DNA of 48,963 nt from a virus: positions 1 to 48,963 of the IMG/VR virus record IMGVR_UViG_3300050821_004409; one strand, given 5' to 3'. A program made the position numbers and the translations under genes. Positions 1-8,299 of this stretch are shown here, in pieces. Each line of letters opens with the position of its first letter. The stretch's first letter is position 1. The notes under the pieces are model-generated. The model did no database searches. It was not told the origin of the DNA and saw nothing but the letters and a program-made list of their open reading frames with translations.

Positions 1-93
1 TTCCAAACTGATAATCTTCTCGCGAAAGCAGTAGAAAGATACAGTTTTGGTGTTTCTAACTTCCGTGCTGCTTATGCGAGCTATGGTCCATAA
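1..93 (+). CDS. Major capsid protein, 3' end (duplicate of 48866-48958)
   Basis: Reading frame 1 encodes the last 30 residues and stop codon of the capsid protein, identical to the end of the gene at 48056-48958. It is the same gene cut by linearisation of a circular genome, not a second capsid gene. Confidence 0.95.
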   Translation, partial: FQTDNLLAKAVERYSFGVSNFRAAYASYGP

Positions 94-98
94 TTAGG
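1..98. repeat. Left copy of 98-bp terminal direct repeat
   Basis: Bases 1-98 are identical to 48866-48963. The repeat lies inside the 3' end of the capsid gene and its spacer, an unlikely place for a true packaging repeat. Its length fits the k-mer overlap of an assembled circular molecule. The unique genome would then be about 48,865 bp. Confidence 0.95.
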
Positions 99-108
99 AG
101 ACTTAATC

Positions 109-834
109 ATGGCCATTAATTTAATATCGCCAAGCGTTACTAATACTGCTGTCCTAATCGGAGACACCGGAACTGCGCCAGGAGGAGGAGCTTTTGATAC
201 TCCTCCTGTAATGACTACGGTTAACGGCGTTAATATTAGTGCGGCATTAGAAGTTCAGTCCACGGTGGGAGGATTTGTTCCTCCTCGTATGACAACTACT
301 CAGTTAAACGCAATCGTAACCCCTGTAGCTGGAATGCAGGTATATGATACTACTGCAAATGTAATGAAACTTTACACACCTGCTGGATGGGCAGCAGTTC
401 CTGGTATTGGAGTTCTAGCGTCAACAACTGTTGCGTTAACTGCGGTGCAAATTATTGCCATGGAAGCTGCTCCCGTTGTACTGCTTGCAGCTCCTGGTGC
501 AGGATTTATGTATCTTCCATACATTTGCATGATAGAAGTATCGGGAGGCGGCACTGCATTTACTGGCGGTGGCGCTGTTTCAATTCAATACGGTAATACT
601 GCTGCTGGTGCAGGCGATTTGTTTTATAACGTAATTCCTGCCCTTACCTTTACTACCCCTGTAGCTAATAAATATATTGTTAGTGAAATTGGGGATGTTA
701 ATGGAGGAGTGGCAGCCGTTTCTACTACTTTCAATAATGTAGGAATTTATATATCGAACGCAACCGCTCCATTTGCTGCTGGCAATGGAACTGCTTCTAT
801 TTATATGTCGTATGTGATTGTTCCAGTAACTTAA
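109..834 (+). CDS. Virion fibre or decoration protein, paralogue A
   Basis: The 241-residue product follows the capsid gene after a Shine-Dalgarno sequence (taggag). The N-terminal half carries a signature common in phage fibre and decoration proteins: AALEVQST-GGFVPPRMTT, then a GMQVYDTT-x-W stretch near residues 75-95. The C-terminal half (about 110-241) is glycine- and beta-rich, and reads like a jelly-roll or fibre-tip domain. Both halves are repeated in the next gene and the C-terminal half again in the third gene, so this is a tandem duplication. It is probably a surface-exposed capsid or tail decoration. The exact position in the virion cannot be read from the sequence. Confidence 0.7.
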   Translation: MAINLISPSVTNTAVLIGDTGTAPGGGAFDTPPVMTTVNGVNISAALEVQSTVGGFVPPRMTTTQLNAIVTPVAGMQVYDTTANVMKLYTPAGWAAVPGIGVLASTTVALTAVQIIAMEAAPVVLLAAPGAGFMYLPYICMIEVSGGGTAFTGGGAVSIQYGNTAAGAGDLFYNVIPALTFTTPVANKYIVSEIGDVNGGVAAVSTTFNNVGIYISNATAPFAAGNGTASIYMSYVIVPVT

Positions 835-852
835 ACCGGAATAGGAATATAG

Positions 853-1563
853 ATGGCTATTAATTTAATTACTCCATCCGTAACTCCTACTGCCTGTTTA
901 ATAGGCGATAGCGGAAGTGCGCCTGGAGTTTCTGATAGTTCTGCACAGTTGACTACGGTTAATAACGTTCCTATCAGTGCAGCGCTTGAAGTTCAGTCTA
1001 CGTTAGGGGGTTTTGTGCCCCCCAGAATGACGACCGCTCAGATAAATGCGATAGCCACTCCTTGCGTTGGAATGCAGGTATATGACAATACTATAGGAGT
1101 CTCTAAAACTTATAAGTCATATGTAGGATTTCCAGCTAGTTCTAACTTTTTTGCTGTTACTAATTCCTGGATAACCGTTTCCCTTACTGCCACTCAGATT
1201 TATGGAATGCGGACACCTTTTCAGCTTGCTCCTCCGCCTGGTGTTGGATTTTTTTATTATGTAAATAGTTGGGCAGTTTTAGGAATAGGGGGAAGCGTTT
1301 CTTTTACGGGGGGGGGTACTCTTTTTCTGGAATATGAAGCTGGAGTAGAAGCTGCTGCTTCTATTTCTGGCACCACACTTACCGATCCTTTAAATAATAC
1401 TTATTTTCAAGCGGCGGGATTGGCTGTAGGAGGTGGCGGCGTATTTATTAGCACAGATATAAATAACTTACCTCTTTTAATAGCTAATAATGGAGGGGCT
1501 TTTGCTAATGGAAACGGATCAGCCATTATTTATATTAATTATTCAATTCTTCCAGTACAGTGA
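853..1563 (+). CDS. Virion fibre or decoration protein, paralogue B
   Basis: The 236-residue product is homologous to the upstream 241-residue protein over its whole length: same MAINL start, the same ALEVQST-GGFVPPRMTT motif, the same GMQVYD segment, and a matching beta-rich C-terminal domain with a triple-glycine turn followed by a YE/YG pair. It is separated from the upstream gene by 18 bp and should be co-translated with it. The gene contains a run of nine G residues (1308-1316) encoding the triple glycine where paralogue A uses mixed codons. Such a tract is prone to slippage and could switch the C-terminal 85 residues on and off. Confidence 0.7.
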   Translation: MAINLITPSVTPTACLIGDSGSAPGVSDSSAQLTTVNNVPISAALEVQSTLGGFVPPRMTTAQINAIATPCVGMQVYDNTIGVSKTYKSYVGFPASSNFFAVTNSWITVSLTATQIYGMRTPFQLAPPPGVGFFYYVNSWAVLGIGGSVSFTGGGTLFLEYEAGVEAAASISGTTLTDPLNNTYFQAAGLAVGGGGVFISTDINNLPLLIANNGGAFANGNGSAIIYINYSILPVQ

Positions 1564-1601
1564 GGAATAATTAATATAAATTGGTATCCATAGGAGCTGT
1601 A

Positions 1602-2093
1602 ATGAGTGACAAAGAAATGATTGTTGAAAATATTAGACCATATTTACCCACTATTGTATGGGAAGTTAAAAAATTAAAGCCAGCTGATATTCTTGGAATT
1701 TATTCTTCTCCGATTCAGTTATCATCGGGCATCGATGTTGGAATGATTCCAGTGATAACTAGATGTTGTTTGCAAACCAGTATAGGAACCACTCCTTACG
1801 ATGTAAATTCAGGGGGCTCCTTAATATTGCAATATGGTAACGAACCTCACGGTGGTGGATTGCTTGCCGCTGCTGAAATATCTTCCGACATTCTGAGCGG
1901 TCCTTATTATTATGATAAATTTTTAACTACAGAGGGGCTAGGCGCAAAAGTGGACCCGATGCAGCTAGAAAGAGTAAACGGTCAATCCGTTTTTATTACC
2001 AATAGAGATGGTGCATTTACAGGGGGAGATACTACTTTATGGGTGACAATAAATTACTTTTTTATAAGGTTAAGTCAAGAGGATAGGACATAA
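1602..2093 (+). CDS. Virion protein with paralogous C-terminal domain, paralogue C
   Basis: The start is placed at ATG 1602 because aggag lies six bases upstream. An in-frame TTG at 1581 has no ribosome binding site. The 163-residue product lacks the fibre-type N-terminal half of the two upstream proteins but keeps the C-terminal domain: GGSLILQYGN near the middle and an AFTGGDTTLWVTINY end, matching AFAAGNGTASIYMSY and AFANGNGSAIIYINY. It is probably a partner or alternative tip to paralogues A and B in the virion. No enzymatic motif is visible. Confidence 0.6.
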   Translation: MSDKEMIVENIRPYLPTIVWEVKKLKPADILGIYSSPIQLSSGIDVGMIPVITRCCLQTSIGTTPYDVNSGGSLILQYGNEPHGGGLLAAAEISSDILSGPYYYDKFLTTEGLGAKVDPMQLERVNGQSVFITNRDGAFTGGDTTLWVTINYFFIRLSQEDRT

Positions 2094-2094
2094 A

Positions 2095-2310
2095 ATGTCA
2101 AACCTACTACAAACATTTGAAAAGAAATTAACAGAATGCGAAGCGCAACTAAAGACGCAGAGCCAATATGTAAATGAAATAGCGGCAGCTGTTGAAAAAT
2201 TGCTTTTAGATAAAGCTAACGCAACGAGCAATATTAGCATCTTGAATGGTGCTATTCAGGCATACACAGATGCGATTAAGGTTATAAACGAACCGCAAGG
2301 AAATGAATAA
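2095..2310 (+). CDS. Small coiled-coil protein
   Basis: The 71-residue product starts one base after the stop codon of the preceding gene. Its stop codon shares one base with the next start (TAATG), so the three genes are probably translationally coupled. The sequence is almost entirely helical with heptad-like hydrophobic spacing (LLQTFEKKL, VEKLLLDKA), typical of a short coiled coil. It is a structural or assembly factor by context only. I do not recognise the family. Confidence 0.6.
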   Translation: MSNLLQTFEKKLTECEAQLKTQSQYVNEIAAAVEKLLLDKANATSNISILNGAIQAYTDAIKVINEPQGNE

Positions 2311-2966
2311 TGGCACAACCATCCGTATATTTTTGGAGTGTGGATAGCGCATTATCAGTAGCGATTGCTCAAAGTCCGGGCGCGCCTAATTATGCGTATG
2401 TTTTAAATGGTGATCTCTCTTATGCACCAAATCCAGATAGCCCAAATAGAATTGCAAGTTTTGGAAACTGTTCTAGGACAGTGAGTGTTGCTTCTGGTTT
2501 TGATGATTCTACTAATAATTTCACTATTACCGGAACTTATCAAGGAAATCCGCAGACTGAAACAATTGCTGGTCCAAATAATGATACAGTTTATACTACA
2601 AAACTTTTTGATACTGTTACGAGTGTGACTGTGGATACTACGTTAGCAGGGGGTCCCGCTGATATAGGGGCTGGTGAAACGGGTCAAACTTGGTGGTTTA
2701 AACATAATCCATATTCAGTTCCTTCAGAAACCACTGTTCAGGTAGAAGTGACTGGAACCATTGAATATACATTAGTGTCTACTTTATACGATGTAGAAAA
2801 AGTTTCTAATCCTCCTACGTTTGAGTCGGTTTCAGACATGATAGCTGAAACTGCGAGTGAATTTGGCATAGTTTCTGTGCCAGCGCTTTACTCGGCAATT
2901 GTTATTAATAGCTCAACTCCTGGTGGAGGCTTAACGGCTACTTTCTTACAGCAAGGAATAACCTAA
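2310..2966 (+). CDS. Hypothetical beta-rich virion protein
   Basis: The 218-residue product overlaps its neighbours by one base on each side. Residues 1-135 are threonine-, serine- and glycine-rich with alternating hydrophobics, consistent with a beta-sandwich. The C-terminal third contains a short helical stretch (SVSDMIAETASEF). Its position between decoration proteins and the head-completion genes suggests a minor virion protein. No named family is recognised. Confidence 0.6.
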   Translation: MAQPSVYFWSVDSALSVAIAQSPGAPNYAYVLNGDLSYAPNPDSPNRIASFGNCSRTVSVASGFDDSTNNFTITGTYQGNPQTETIAGPNNDTVYTTKLFDTVTSVTVDTTLAGGPADIGAGETGQTWWFKHNPYSVPSETTVQVEVTGTIEYTLVSTLYDVEKVSNPPTFESVSDMIAETASEFGIVSVPALYSAIVINSSTPGGGLTATFLQQGIT

Positions 2967-3154
2967 TGTCTAGAGCGCGTAAAATGTGGATACAGTCTGC
3001 AATTAAACATCCGGGAGCATTACATAAGTCTCTACATGTACCTAAAAGAAATAAAATTCCTGAAGCAAAATTAGAACATGCAATGCATTCCAAGAATCCC
3101 ATTCTTAGAAAAAGGGCAAATTCGGCCTATACCCTTAAACGCATGCACCCTTAG
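2966..3154 (+). CDS. Small basic conserved phage protein
   Basis: The 62-residue product is rich in lysine, arginine and histidine. It matches a pattern common in phages: a start such as KMWIQSAIKHPGALHKSL, an IPEAKLEHA segment, and a C-terminal KRAN-x-A-x-TLK. Members are frequently found near capsid and adaptor genes, but their function is not established. It overlaps the preceding stop by one base (TAATG). The positive charge would allow DNA or capsid-interior contact. This is inference. Confidence 0.65.
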   Translation: MSRARKMWIQSAIKHPGALHKSLHVPKRNKIPEAKLEHAMHSKNPILRKRANSAYTLKRMHP

Positions 3155-3174
3155 GTCTTTAACAGGATGAATAG

Positions 3175-4239
3175 ATGTCTACGTCCGGCACTTATGAATT
3201 TGCTTCTCCTCAGAGTAAGGAGATTATAGAAGACGCTTACGAGCGTATCGGCATCATATCGCCTCAATTAGACCACACTAAAATATATGCAGCTCAGCGT
3301 TCTATTAACTTCACATTACAATCTTGGATTAACAGAGGTTTAAACCTGTGGACAGTTCAAACAGGAATGTTGGCCTTAACTCCTAACCAGAACACATATA
3401 ATCTTCCTTTATATATTAGTGATATTTTAGAAGCCACTATTAGGACTTCTACGCGCAATCTTGGTGGAACTGCATTTTCAAGCGCAGGTGGTGTAGCTGC
3501 GAATGCTTTCGACAACAATCCTGCAACAGCATGTACGCAAACGGCTCCTAACGGAAATATCAGTTATAATTGGGGAGCATTGCAATATCCTATTGCTATG
3601 GTTGGCGTTCAGTCTAATGCGACTCTGAATTATACATTATCGTTTCAATATTCTAACGATAATATAACATGGACCACGCTTAGTATGGCCCCTATTCAAA
3701 GCTATCCGGTAGGGGTCATACAGTGGTTTGTTATTCCGGTTCCTACTTTAGGAAACTGGTTTAGAGTATTAGAAACAGGGGGGGCTACCCTTAATGTACA
3801 AGAGTTGTATTTCAATACAACATTAGATGACACTATTGTTACTAGAATGTCTCGCGCAGAATATATAGCTACCCCTAATAAAAATAACCCTGCACGCCCT
3901 ACTAGTTTTTATGTATCGCGTTTAATTAATCCGACTGTTGCTATATGGCCTACGCCGACCGCTCAATACAATAATCTTTTTTATACCTATGTTTTACAGA
4001 TGCAAGATGTAGGTTCTATGGTTGATAGTGCGCAGATTCCAGCACGTTTCTTAGAAGCTTTATGCGCCACTACAGCTTTTAAATTAGGGATTAAAAATCC
4101 AAGCATTGTAGATATAAATAAACTTAATATGTTAAAGGCGTTAGCAGATGAAGAATATCATATTGCTGCTGAAGAAGACCGCGAACGTGTTCCATTAAGA
4201 ATCTATGGTGATTATACACAAGGATGGACCTCTGTATGA
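3175..4239 (+). CDS. Head-tail adaptor (gp4-like) with inserted discoidin-like domain
   Basis: The 354-residue product has the framework of podoviral head-completion adaptors. Residues 1-92 are helical followed by a YNLPLYISDILEA strand. Residues 216-354 resume with a polar region, an IWPTPT strand and a helical C-terminus rich in acidic residues. Between them, residues 95-215 form an extra domain that reads like an F5/8-type-C (discoidin, galactose-binding-like) module: GGVAANAFDNNPATA, a following W, VGVQSNATLNYTLSFQYS, then W-F-x-I-P and GNWFRVLE. In known proteins such modules bind sugars. Here it would sit at the portal-tail junction or project from it. The adaptor call is good and the discoidin call moderate. 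Confidence 0.7.
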   Translation: MSTSGTYEFASPQSKEIIEDAYERIGIISPQLDHTKIYAAQRSINFTLQSWINRGLNLWTVQTGMLALTPNQNTYNLPLYISDILEATIRTSTRNLGGTAFSSAGGVAANAFDNNPATACTQTAPNGNISYNWGALQYPIAMVGVQSNATLNYTLSFQYSNDNITWTTLSMAPIQSYPVGVIQWFVIPVPTLGNWFRVLETGGATLNVQELYFNTTLDDTIVTRMSRAEYIATPNKNNPARPTSFYVSRLINPTVAIWPTPTAQYNNLFYTYVLQMQDVGSMVDSAQIPARFLEALCATTAFKLGIKNPSIVDINKLNMLKALADEEYHIAAEEDRERVPLRIYGDYTQGWTSV

Positions 4240-4643
4240 CGTATAGACCGCATGGAAAGCATGTCGTTATTAATCAAGACAATCCTGAAGGTCTTGGAAT
4301 TTGCGATAAGACAGGATTTGTTTTTCCACATACCGATTTGGTTAAGCAAATGGAATGGCGTGGGAATGCGATAGTGTGGACCGGTTTCTATGTAGGGAGG
4401 CCTTATGCAGATAAGCCTAATGAGCAATTGCGTCCTCCTATATTACCGCCTGACCCAGTTCCATTGCGAAATCCACGAGTAAAGCAACCAACGAGTGGCA
4501 CATGGTCTAGGGGACAGAATGGTACGTGGGGAAATGTTCCATTTCCAGTATGGTCTGCATGGTCTGGCAGTCAAGATGGCATCCCTGCATTACCGGAAGC
4601 TGCGCGATTACAGCAATTACAGAATGTTTATTTTGGAGCTTAA
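4236..4643 (+). CDS. Conserved small phage protein near adaptor genes
   Basis: The start is placed at ATG 4236, which overlaps the preceding stop as ATGA. An earlier in-frame ATG at 4224 lies directly against the AAGG sequence and is less likely. The 135-residue product begins with a MTYRPHGKHVVINQDNPEG-type segment, then GICDKTGFVFPHTDLVKQMEW and a GFYVGRPYADKPNEQLRPP segment. That pattern is common in phages beside adaptor genes, where the cysteines are often more numerous and probably bind zinc. Only one cysteine remains here, so metal binding is doubtful. The C-terminus is rich in Trp, Gly and Pro. Confidence 0.6.
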   Translation: MTYRPHGKHVVINQDNPEGLGICDKTGFVFPHTDLVKQMEWRGNAIVWTGFYVGRPYADKPNEQLRPPILPPDPVPLRNPRVKQPTSGTWSRGQNGTWGNVPFPVWSAWSGSQDGIPALPEAARLQQLQNVYFGA

Positions 4644-5030
4644 ATGACACAGTTAACCAATTTAGATCCAAATGCTAGTTTTGGAGATTTATTAACCACT
4701 ACCAATATGGGAGGAGGATTATCTAATACTCTACAACCCGTACAAGATGGATTTGGAAATAATAGTCCAATGTCTATTGCTCTAAATGCAGTTAACTTTA
4801 ACAGAACGATTGGTCCTTTTCAGATAGATAGCGTTGCTCTTACGGCACCTATCGCTAACATTAATTCTATCTGTGGTTCTCCCTCTATTTATCCTGCTGG
4901 CATTTATTTGGTATTGCCTACTTGGACAACTGGAACTCGTCCTGGAGCTCCTCAGACTGGAATGATAGGACTAAACACTACTATTCCTCAAGTAGAAGCT
5001 TATTACAGTGGAGTATGGAATGCGCTATGA
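4644..5030 (+). CDS. Virion-associated protein with fibre-type motif
   Basis: The 128-residue product begins with a pattern recurrent in phage structural modules (GGGLSNTLQPVQDGFGNNSPM). It ends with RPGAPQTGMIGLNTT-x-YYSGVW, which resembles the PRMTTxQ-GMQVYDTT-W motif of the fibre/decoration proteins at 109-1563. It is probably the virion-anchoring segment of a minor fibre or decoration. It is packed tightly between two adaptor-type genes. Confidence 0.55.
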   Translation: MTQLTNLDPNASFGDLLTTTNMGGGLSNTLQPVQDGFGNNSPMSIALNAVNFNRTIGPFQIDSVALTAPIANINSICGSPSIYPAGIYLVLPTWTTGTRPGAPQTGMIGLNTTIPQVEAYYSGVWNAL

Positions 5031-5040
5031 GGAATCATAA

Positions 5041-5673
5041 ATGGTAATGACATATAACTCCCTTGTAAACCAAACCATGGACTACCTAGACCGTACGGAT
5101 ACCGATACGTTAAATGAAGTACCAAATTTCATTTATCAAGCAGAACAACGTATCGCTAGAGAATCTAAAACGCTTGGAATTGTAATATATGTCACGAACA
5201 CATTTACAGTGGGAGTCTCTGTTTATCAAAAACCAGCCAACTGGAGACGTAACCTTACTTTAAACTATGGGACTGGAACGGGTAGCAATACTAGAAATCA
5301 AATAAAAATAAGAAGCTATGAATTCATTCGAGACTATTGGCCTACCGATACACAAACTGGCCCTCCTAAATTTTACTGTGATTATGGTTTTTCTAATTTC
5401 TTAGTGGCGCCTACACCGGATATAGCCTATCCGTTTGAACTAGGATATCTCGCTTTGCCTGAACCTATCAGCGTAATAAATCAAACAAACTGGCTGACCA
5501 ATTATGCTCCAGATGTTTTGTTATATGCTACACTCTTGGAAGCGGTGCCGTTCTTAAAGAATGATGAACGAGTACCTATTTGGGAACGATATTACCAACG
5601 TGGGCTAGAAAGCATGAACGCACAAGATGATATGCGCATTACGGACAGAGCTTCTAACAGGGATGCAGATTAA
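5041..5673 (+). CDS. Tail adaptor / tubular-type protein
   Basis: The 210-residue product has the layout of short-tail adaptor proteins found in many podoviruses: an N-terminal helix with YLDRTDTDTLNEVPNFIYQAEQRIARE, central beta strands, and a C-terminal helical region with LLYATLLEAVPFLKNDERV followed by WERYYQRGLESM. It most likely completes the head-to-tail connector with the 354-residue adaptor. The start at 5041 is preceded by gagg at about ten bases. Its stop overlaps the next start (TAATG), indicating coupled translation with the 499-residue gene. Confidence 0.65.
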   Translation: MVMTYNSLVNQTMDYLDRTDTDTLNEVPNFIYQAEQRIARESKTLGIVIYVTNTFTVGVSVYQKPANWRRNLTLNYGTGTGSNTRNQIKIRSYEFIRDYWPTDTQTGPPKFYCDYGFSNFLVAPTPDIAYPFELGYLALPEPISVINQTNWLTNYAPDVLLYATLLEAVPFLKNDERVPIWERYYQRGLESMNAQDDMRITDRASNRDAD

Positions 5674-7172
5674 TGCCAGATAAAATCTATCCCTTAACAG
5701 TCCCTGCGGGTATACAGAAAGACGGTACACAGCTATCTGCGCGCCCGTGGATAGATGGAGAGTGGTGCCGTTTTTATAGAGGGCTCCCTAAGAAAATGGG
5801 TGGATATCTCCAGATAATAGGTGGGTTGCCTAATGTACCACGTGGAACATTTGTAATATCCAATGCTGGCAATTTCAATACCTATTTGGGAGATTTTCAA
5901 ACTCTTAAATACTTCACCATGAATGGTGATGGTCTTCCATTGAGCGGCTTAGTAGATAGGACTCCTTCTGGGATTGTGACTAACCCTTATAACGAATGGA
6001 CCTTTGATGGAATGTATTCAACGGTTAGTAATGCCGGAATCATTGTGGCTCATATAGCACCTAATTTATTTTCTATAGATAACACTGTAGAGGCCCCAAT
6101 TTATTATGGGGACGCTTTTTCGAACACTCCATTAATCTCTACTGGCATTTCTGTGTCGGGTGGAATGGTATCGCTCCATCCCTATCTCTTCATGTTTGGT
6201 AATGATGGAAATGTAATGTGGAGCAACGCAAACGATCCGACTACTGTCATGGATTCAGCCCGTGTAACCGACAAAAAGATTGTAGCTGGGTTAGCTACGC
6301 GCGGGGGTAATTCCAGTCCTGCTGGGCTCTTATGGAGCTTAGATGCACTGATTAGGGTGACTCAGGTCGGTAATAATCAGATTGCTTTTGCGTTTGATAC
6401 TGTGACCAGCGAGAGTTCTATTTTATCTAGCAAAGGAATTATTGAATATGATGGAATATTTTTTTGGGCTGGCGTTGATAGGTTTCTTTATTATAACGGT
6501 GTTGTGCAAGAGCTGCCCAATGATATGAATTTGAACTTTTTCTTTAATAATTTGAATTACGCACAGCGTCAAAAGGTGTGGGCTACTAAGCAGACCCGAT
6601 GGGGCGAGATTTGGTGGTTGTTCCCCTTCGGAAACAGTATTGAATGTAATCATGCGATTGTTTATAACGTGCGTGAAAAATCCTGGTATAACACGCCTAT
6701 CACTAGAGGAAGCGGTTATTTTGAACAAACATTCGCTTATCCAGTGTGGACCGATAGTGTCCCGGATGGTGGTGGCAATTATAATGTTTGGATGCATGAA
6801 CAGGGAAGCGACCAGAATATAGGAGGGGTTTTAACTGCTATCCCTTCCTATATAAAAACCCCAGATTTATCTTGGTGTTTAAAGGGGGCCGATGGACAGA
6901 TGCAGGGCCTCGACAGATGGTCGGATTTGTATCGGGTAGAACCAGATTTTATTCAATCAGGACAAATGAATTTACAGGTCGCAGGTAGAGAGTACGCAAA
7001 TAGCCCTGAGATTACTTTTCCTTTGGAGCCTTTTCTACCAACGGATGTAAAAATAGATATCCGTAAACAGCAGCGTTTTATGACCTTAACTTTTTCCAGC
7101 GATGTTATTGGTGGCGACTATGAGATGGGAACCGTTTTATTGGTAATGAGAGTGGGAGATGCGCGTCAATGA
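5673..7172 (+). CDS. gp10-like DNA stabilisation / tail hub protein
   Basis: The 499-residue product resembles the P22 gp10-type packaged-DNA stabilisation proteins, which close the portal channel below gp4 in podoviruses. It opens with YPLTVPAGIQKDGTQLSARPWIDGEWCRFYRGLPKKMGGY, typical of this family. Long beta-rich stretches follow, with repeated W/F-x-G turns consistent with a propeller: GIIEYDGIFFWAGVDRFLYYNG, WWLFPFGNS, HAIVYNVREKSWYN. The C-terminal part (about 400-499) is a further beta domain. The length is close to the family's usual size of about 470-500. Confidence 0.75.
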   Translation: MPDKIYPLTVPAGIQKDGTQLSARPWIDGEWCRFYRGLPKKMGGYLQIIGGLPNVPRGTFVISNAGNFNTYLGDFQTLKYFTMNGDGLPLSGLVDRTPSGIVTNPYNEWTFDGMYSTVSNAGIIVAHIAPNLFSIDNTVEAPIYYGDAFSNTPLISTGISVSGGMVSLHPYLFMFGNDGNVMWSNANDPTTVMDSARVTDKKIVAGLATRGGNSSPAGLLWSLDALIRVTQVGNNQIAFAFDTVTSESSILSSKGIIEYDGIFFWAGVDRFLYYNGVVQELPNDMNLNFFFNNLNYAQRQKVWATKQTRWGEIWWLFPFGNSIECNHAIVYNVREKSWYNTPITRGSGYFEQTFAYPVWTDSVPDGGGNYNVWMHEQGSDQNIGGVLTAIPSYIKTPDLSWCLKGADGQMQGLDRWSDLYRVEPDFIQSGQMNLQVAGREYANSPEITFPLEPFLPTDVKIDIRKQQRFMTLTFSSDVIGGDYEMGTVLLVMRVGDARQ

Positions 7173-7408
7173 CGTTACCTAAAGATATTGATATCAATAC
7201 ATGGTGGGCATCATTAGTGGTGGATTTTCCTAATGATGATATTCCATTTTTACATAATCCAGTAAAAGAGGATGCTTCCAGTTGGAAACAACAGGGAAGT
7301 TTTTTAATTGAAGAAAATACTTTTGCCGACAATGGTGCAGCTCTACCTACTGGAGCTAATGCGCAGGAGTGGGCACAAGCAGTTTTTAGATGTATGGCTA
7401 ATTTTTAG
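7169..7408 (+). CDS. Small hypothetical virion-module protein
   Basis: The 79-residue product overlaps the gp10-like gene by four bases (ATGA) and should be coupled to it. It is acidic and tryptophan-containing (INTWWASLVVDFPNDDIPF at the N-terminus, EWAQAVFRCMANF at the end). No domain is recognised. By position it is a small tail or ejection-machine accessory. Confidence 0.6.
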   Translation: MTLPKDIDINTWWASLVVDFPNDDIPFLHNPVKEDASSWKQQGSFLIEENTFADNGAALPTGANAQEWAQAVFRCMANF

Positions 7409-7423
7409 TAGGAGATAATTATT

Positions 7424-8290
7424 ATGGGTCTTTTTGATGCAATAAAAAGTTTTGCACCATCGTTAGGCGGAATCGTTAGTTCGTTAGCGCCTGCGGCGGG
7501 TGAATTTCTGGGTAATAAGTTTGGGGGAGCTTCAGGAGCAGCTATTGGCCGCTCGCTGGGGGGAATGGCTGGAAAAGCCGCTAAAAGCTTTACAGCTCCG
7601 CGCCCGCAGCCTGGGCAACAAATGCAACCGCAGCAAGGTGGCCCACAGCAATCTGCGGGACAGATGGGCGCATCTGCTATGAATTCATTTATCCCAGAAC
7701 AGTACCGTAATCAAAGCTTTGGACAAATGGCGCAAGGATTAGGACAGCAAGGAGCCGGGGCCATCAATAGTTTCTTTGGACCAAACTCAGGTATGGGCGA
7801 AGCAGTTATGGGAGGCTTAGGTGGGCTAGGAGGCGCATTTGGAAACTATTTAAGTAATCGTTTCCAGAATCAACTACCGCAGGGATTTAATTTCCAAAAC
7901 GCTATGGGGATGACTCCTTCTGATATGACTCAACAAATGGGCAACACAGCCGACCAATATATGCAACGTGGAGCAAACATGCTTCAGGGTCCTCAGCAAG
8001 GGTATGGCCAACAACAAGGATATGGTCAAGGTGGTGGCTACGGACAACAAGGCTATGGTCAACAGCAACAGGGTGGTTATGGCCAAGAACAGTTCTCGCC
8101 TAACCAAGGTTATGCTGGAGGTGGCTTCGTAAGCATGGGTGGTGCGCCTATGGGTGCGAATCGAATGATGCCAGGAGGAGCACGCCTTGAAGGGTCACGA
8201 CCAGGAATGGGGCGCCAACCTTGGGCTGCGCGTTTGCTGCAACCAGGCTTAAATATGCAACAAATGGTTGACATGATGCCGCACGGTTAA
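7424..8290 (+). CDS. Glycine/glutamine-rich internal virion protein with prion-like tract
   Basis: The 288-residue product begins with an amphipathic, alanine/glycine-rich helix region (about 1-55) of the kind that inserts into membranes. A long low-complexity region follows. Residues 190-235 are built of Tyr-Gly-Gln repeats (YGQQQGYGQGGGYGQQ and similar), strikingly like the FUS-type prion-like domains of eukaryotic RNA-binding proteins. The C-terminal 60 residues are rich in Met, Gly and Arg. It is the first of a run of proteins likely carried inside the head and ejected with the DNA. The ejection role is inferred from position and composition. Confidence 0.6.
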   Translation: MGLFDAIKSFAPSLGGIVSSLAPAAGEFLGNKFGGASGAAIGRSLGGMAGKAAKSFTAPRPQPGQQMQPQQGGPQQSAGQMGASAMNSFIPEQYRNQSFGQMAQGLGQQGAGAINSFFGPNSGMGEAVMGGLGGLGGAFGNYLSNRFQNQLPQGFNFQNAMGMTPSDMTQQMGNTADQYMQRGANMLQGPQQGYGQQQGYGQGGGYGQQGYGQQQQGGYGQEQFSPNQGYAGGGFVSMGGAPMGANRMMPGGARLEGSRPGMGRQPWAARLLQPGLNMQQMVDMMPHG

Positions 8291-8299
8291 GGAGCTAAT

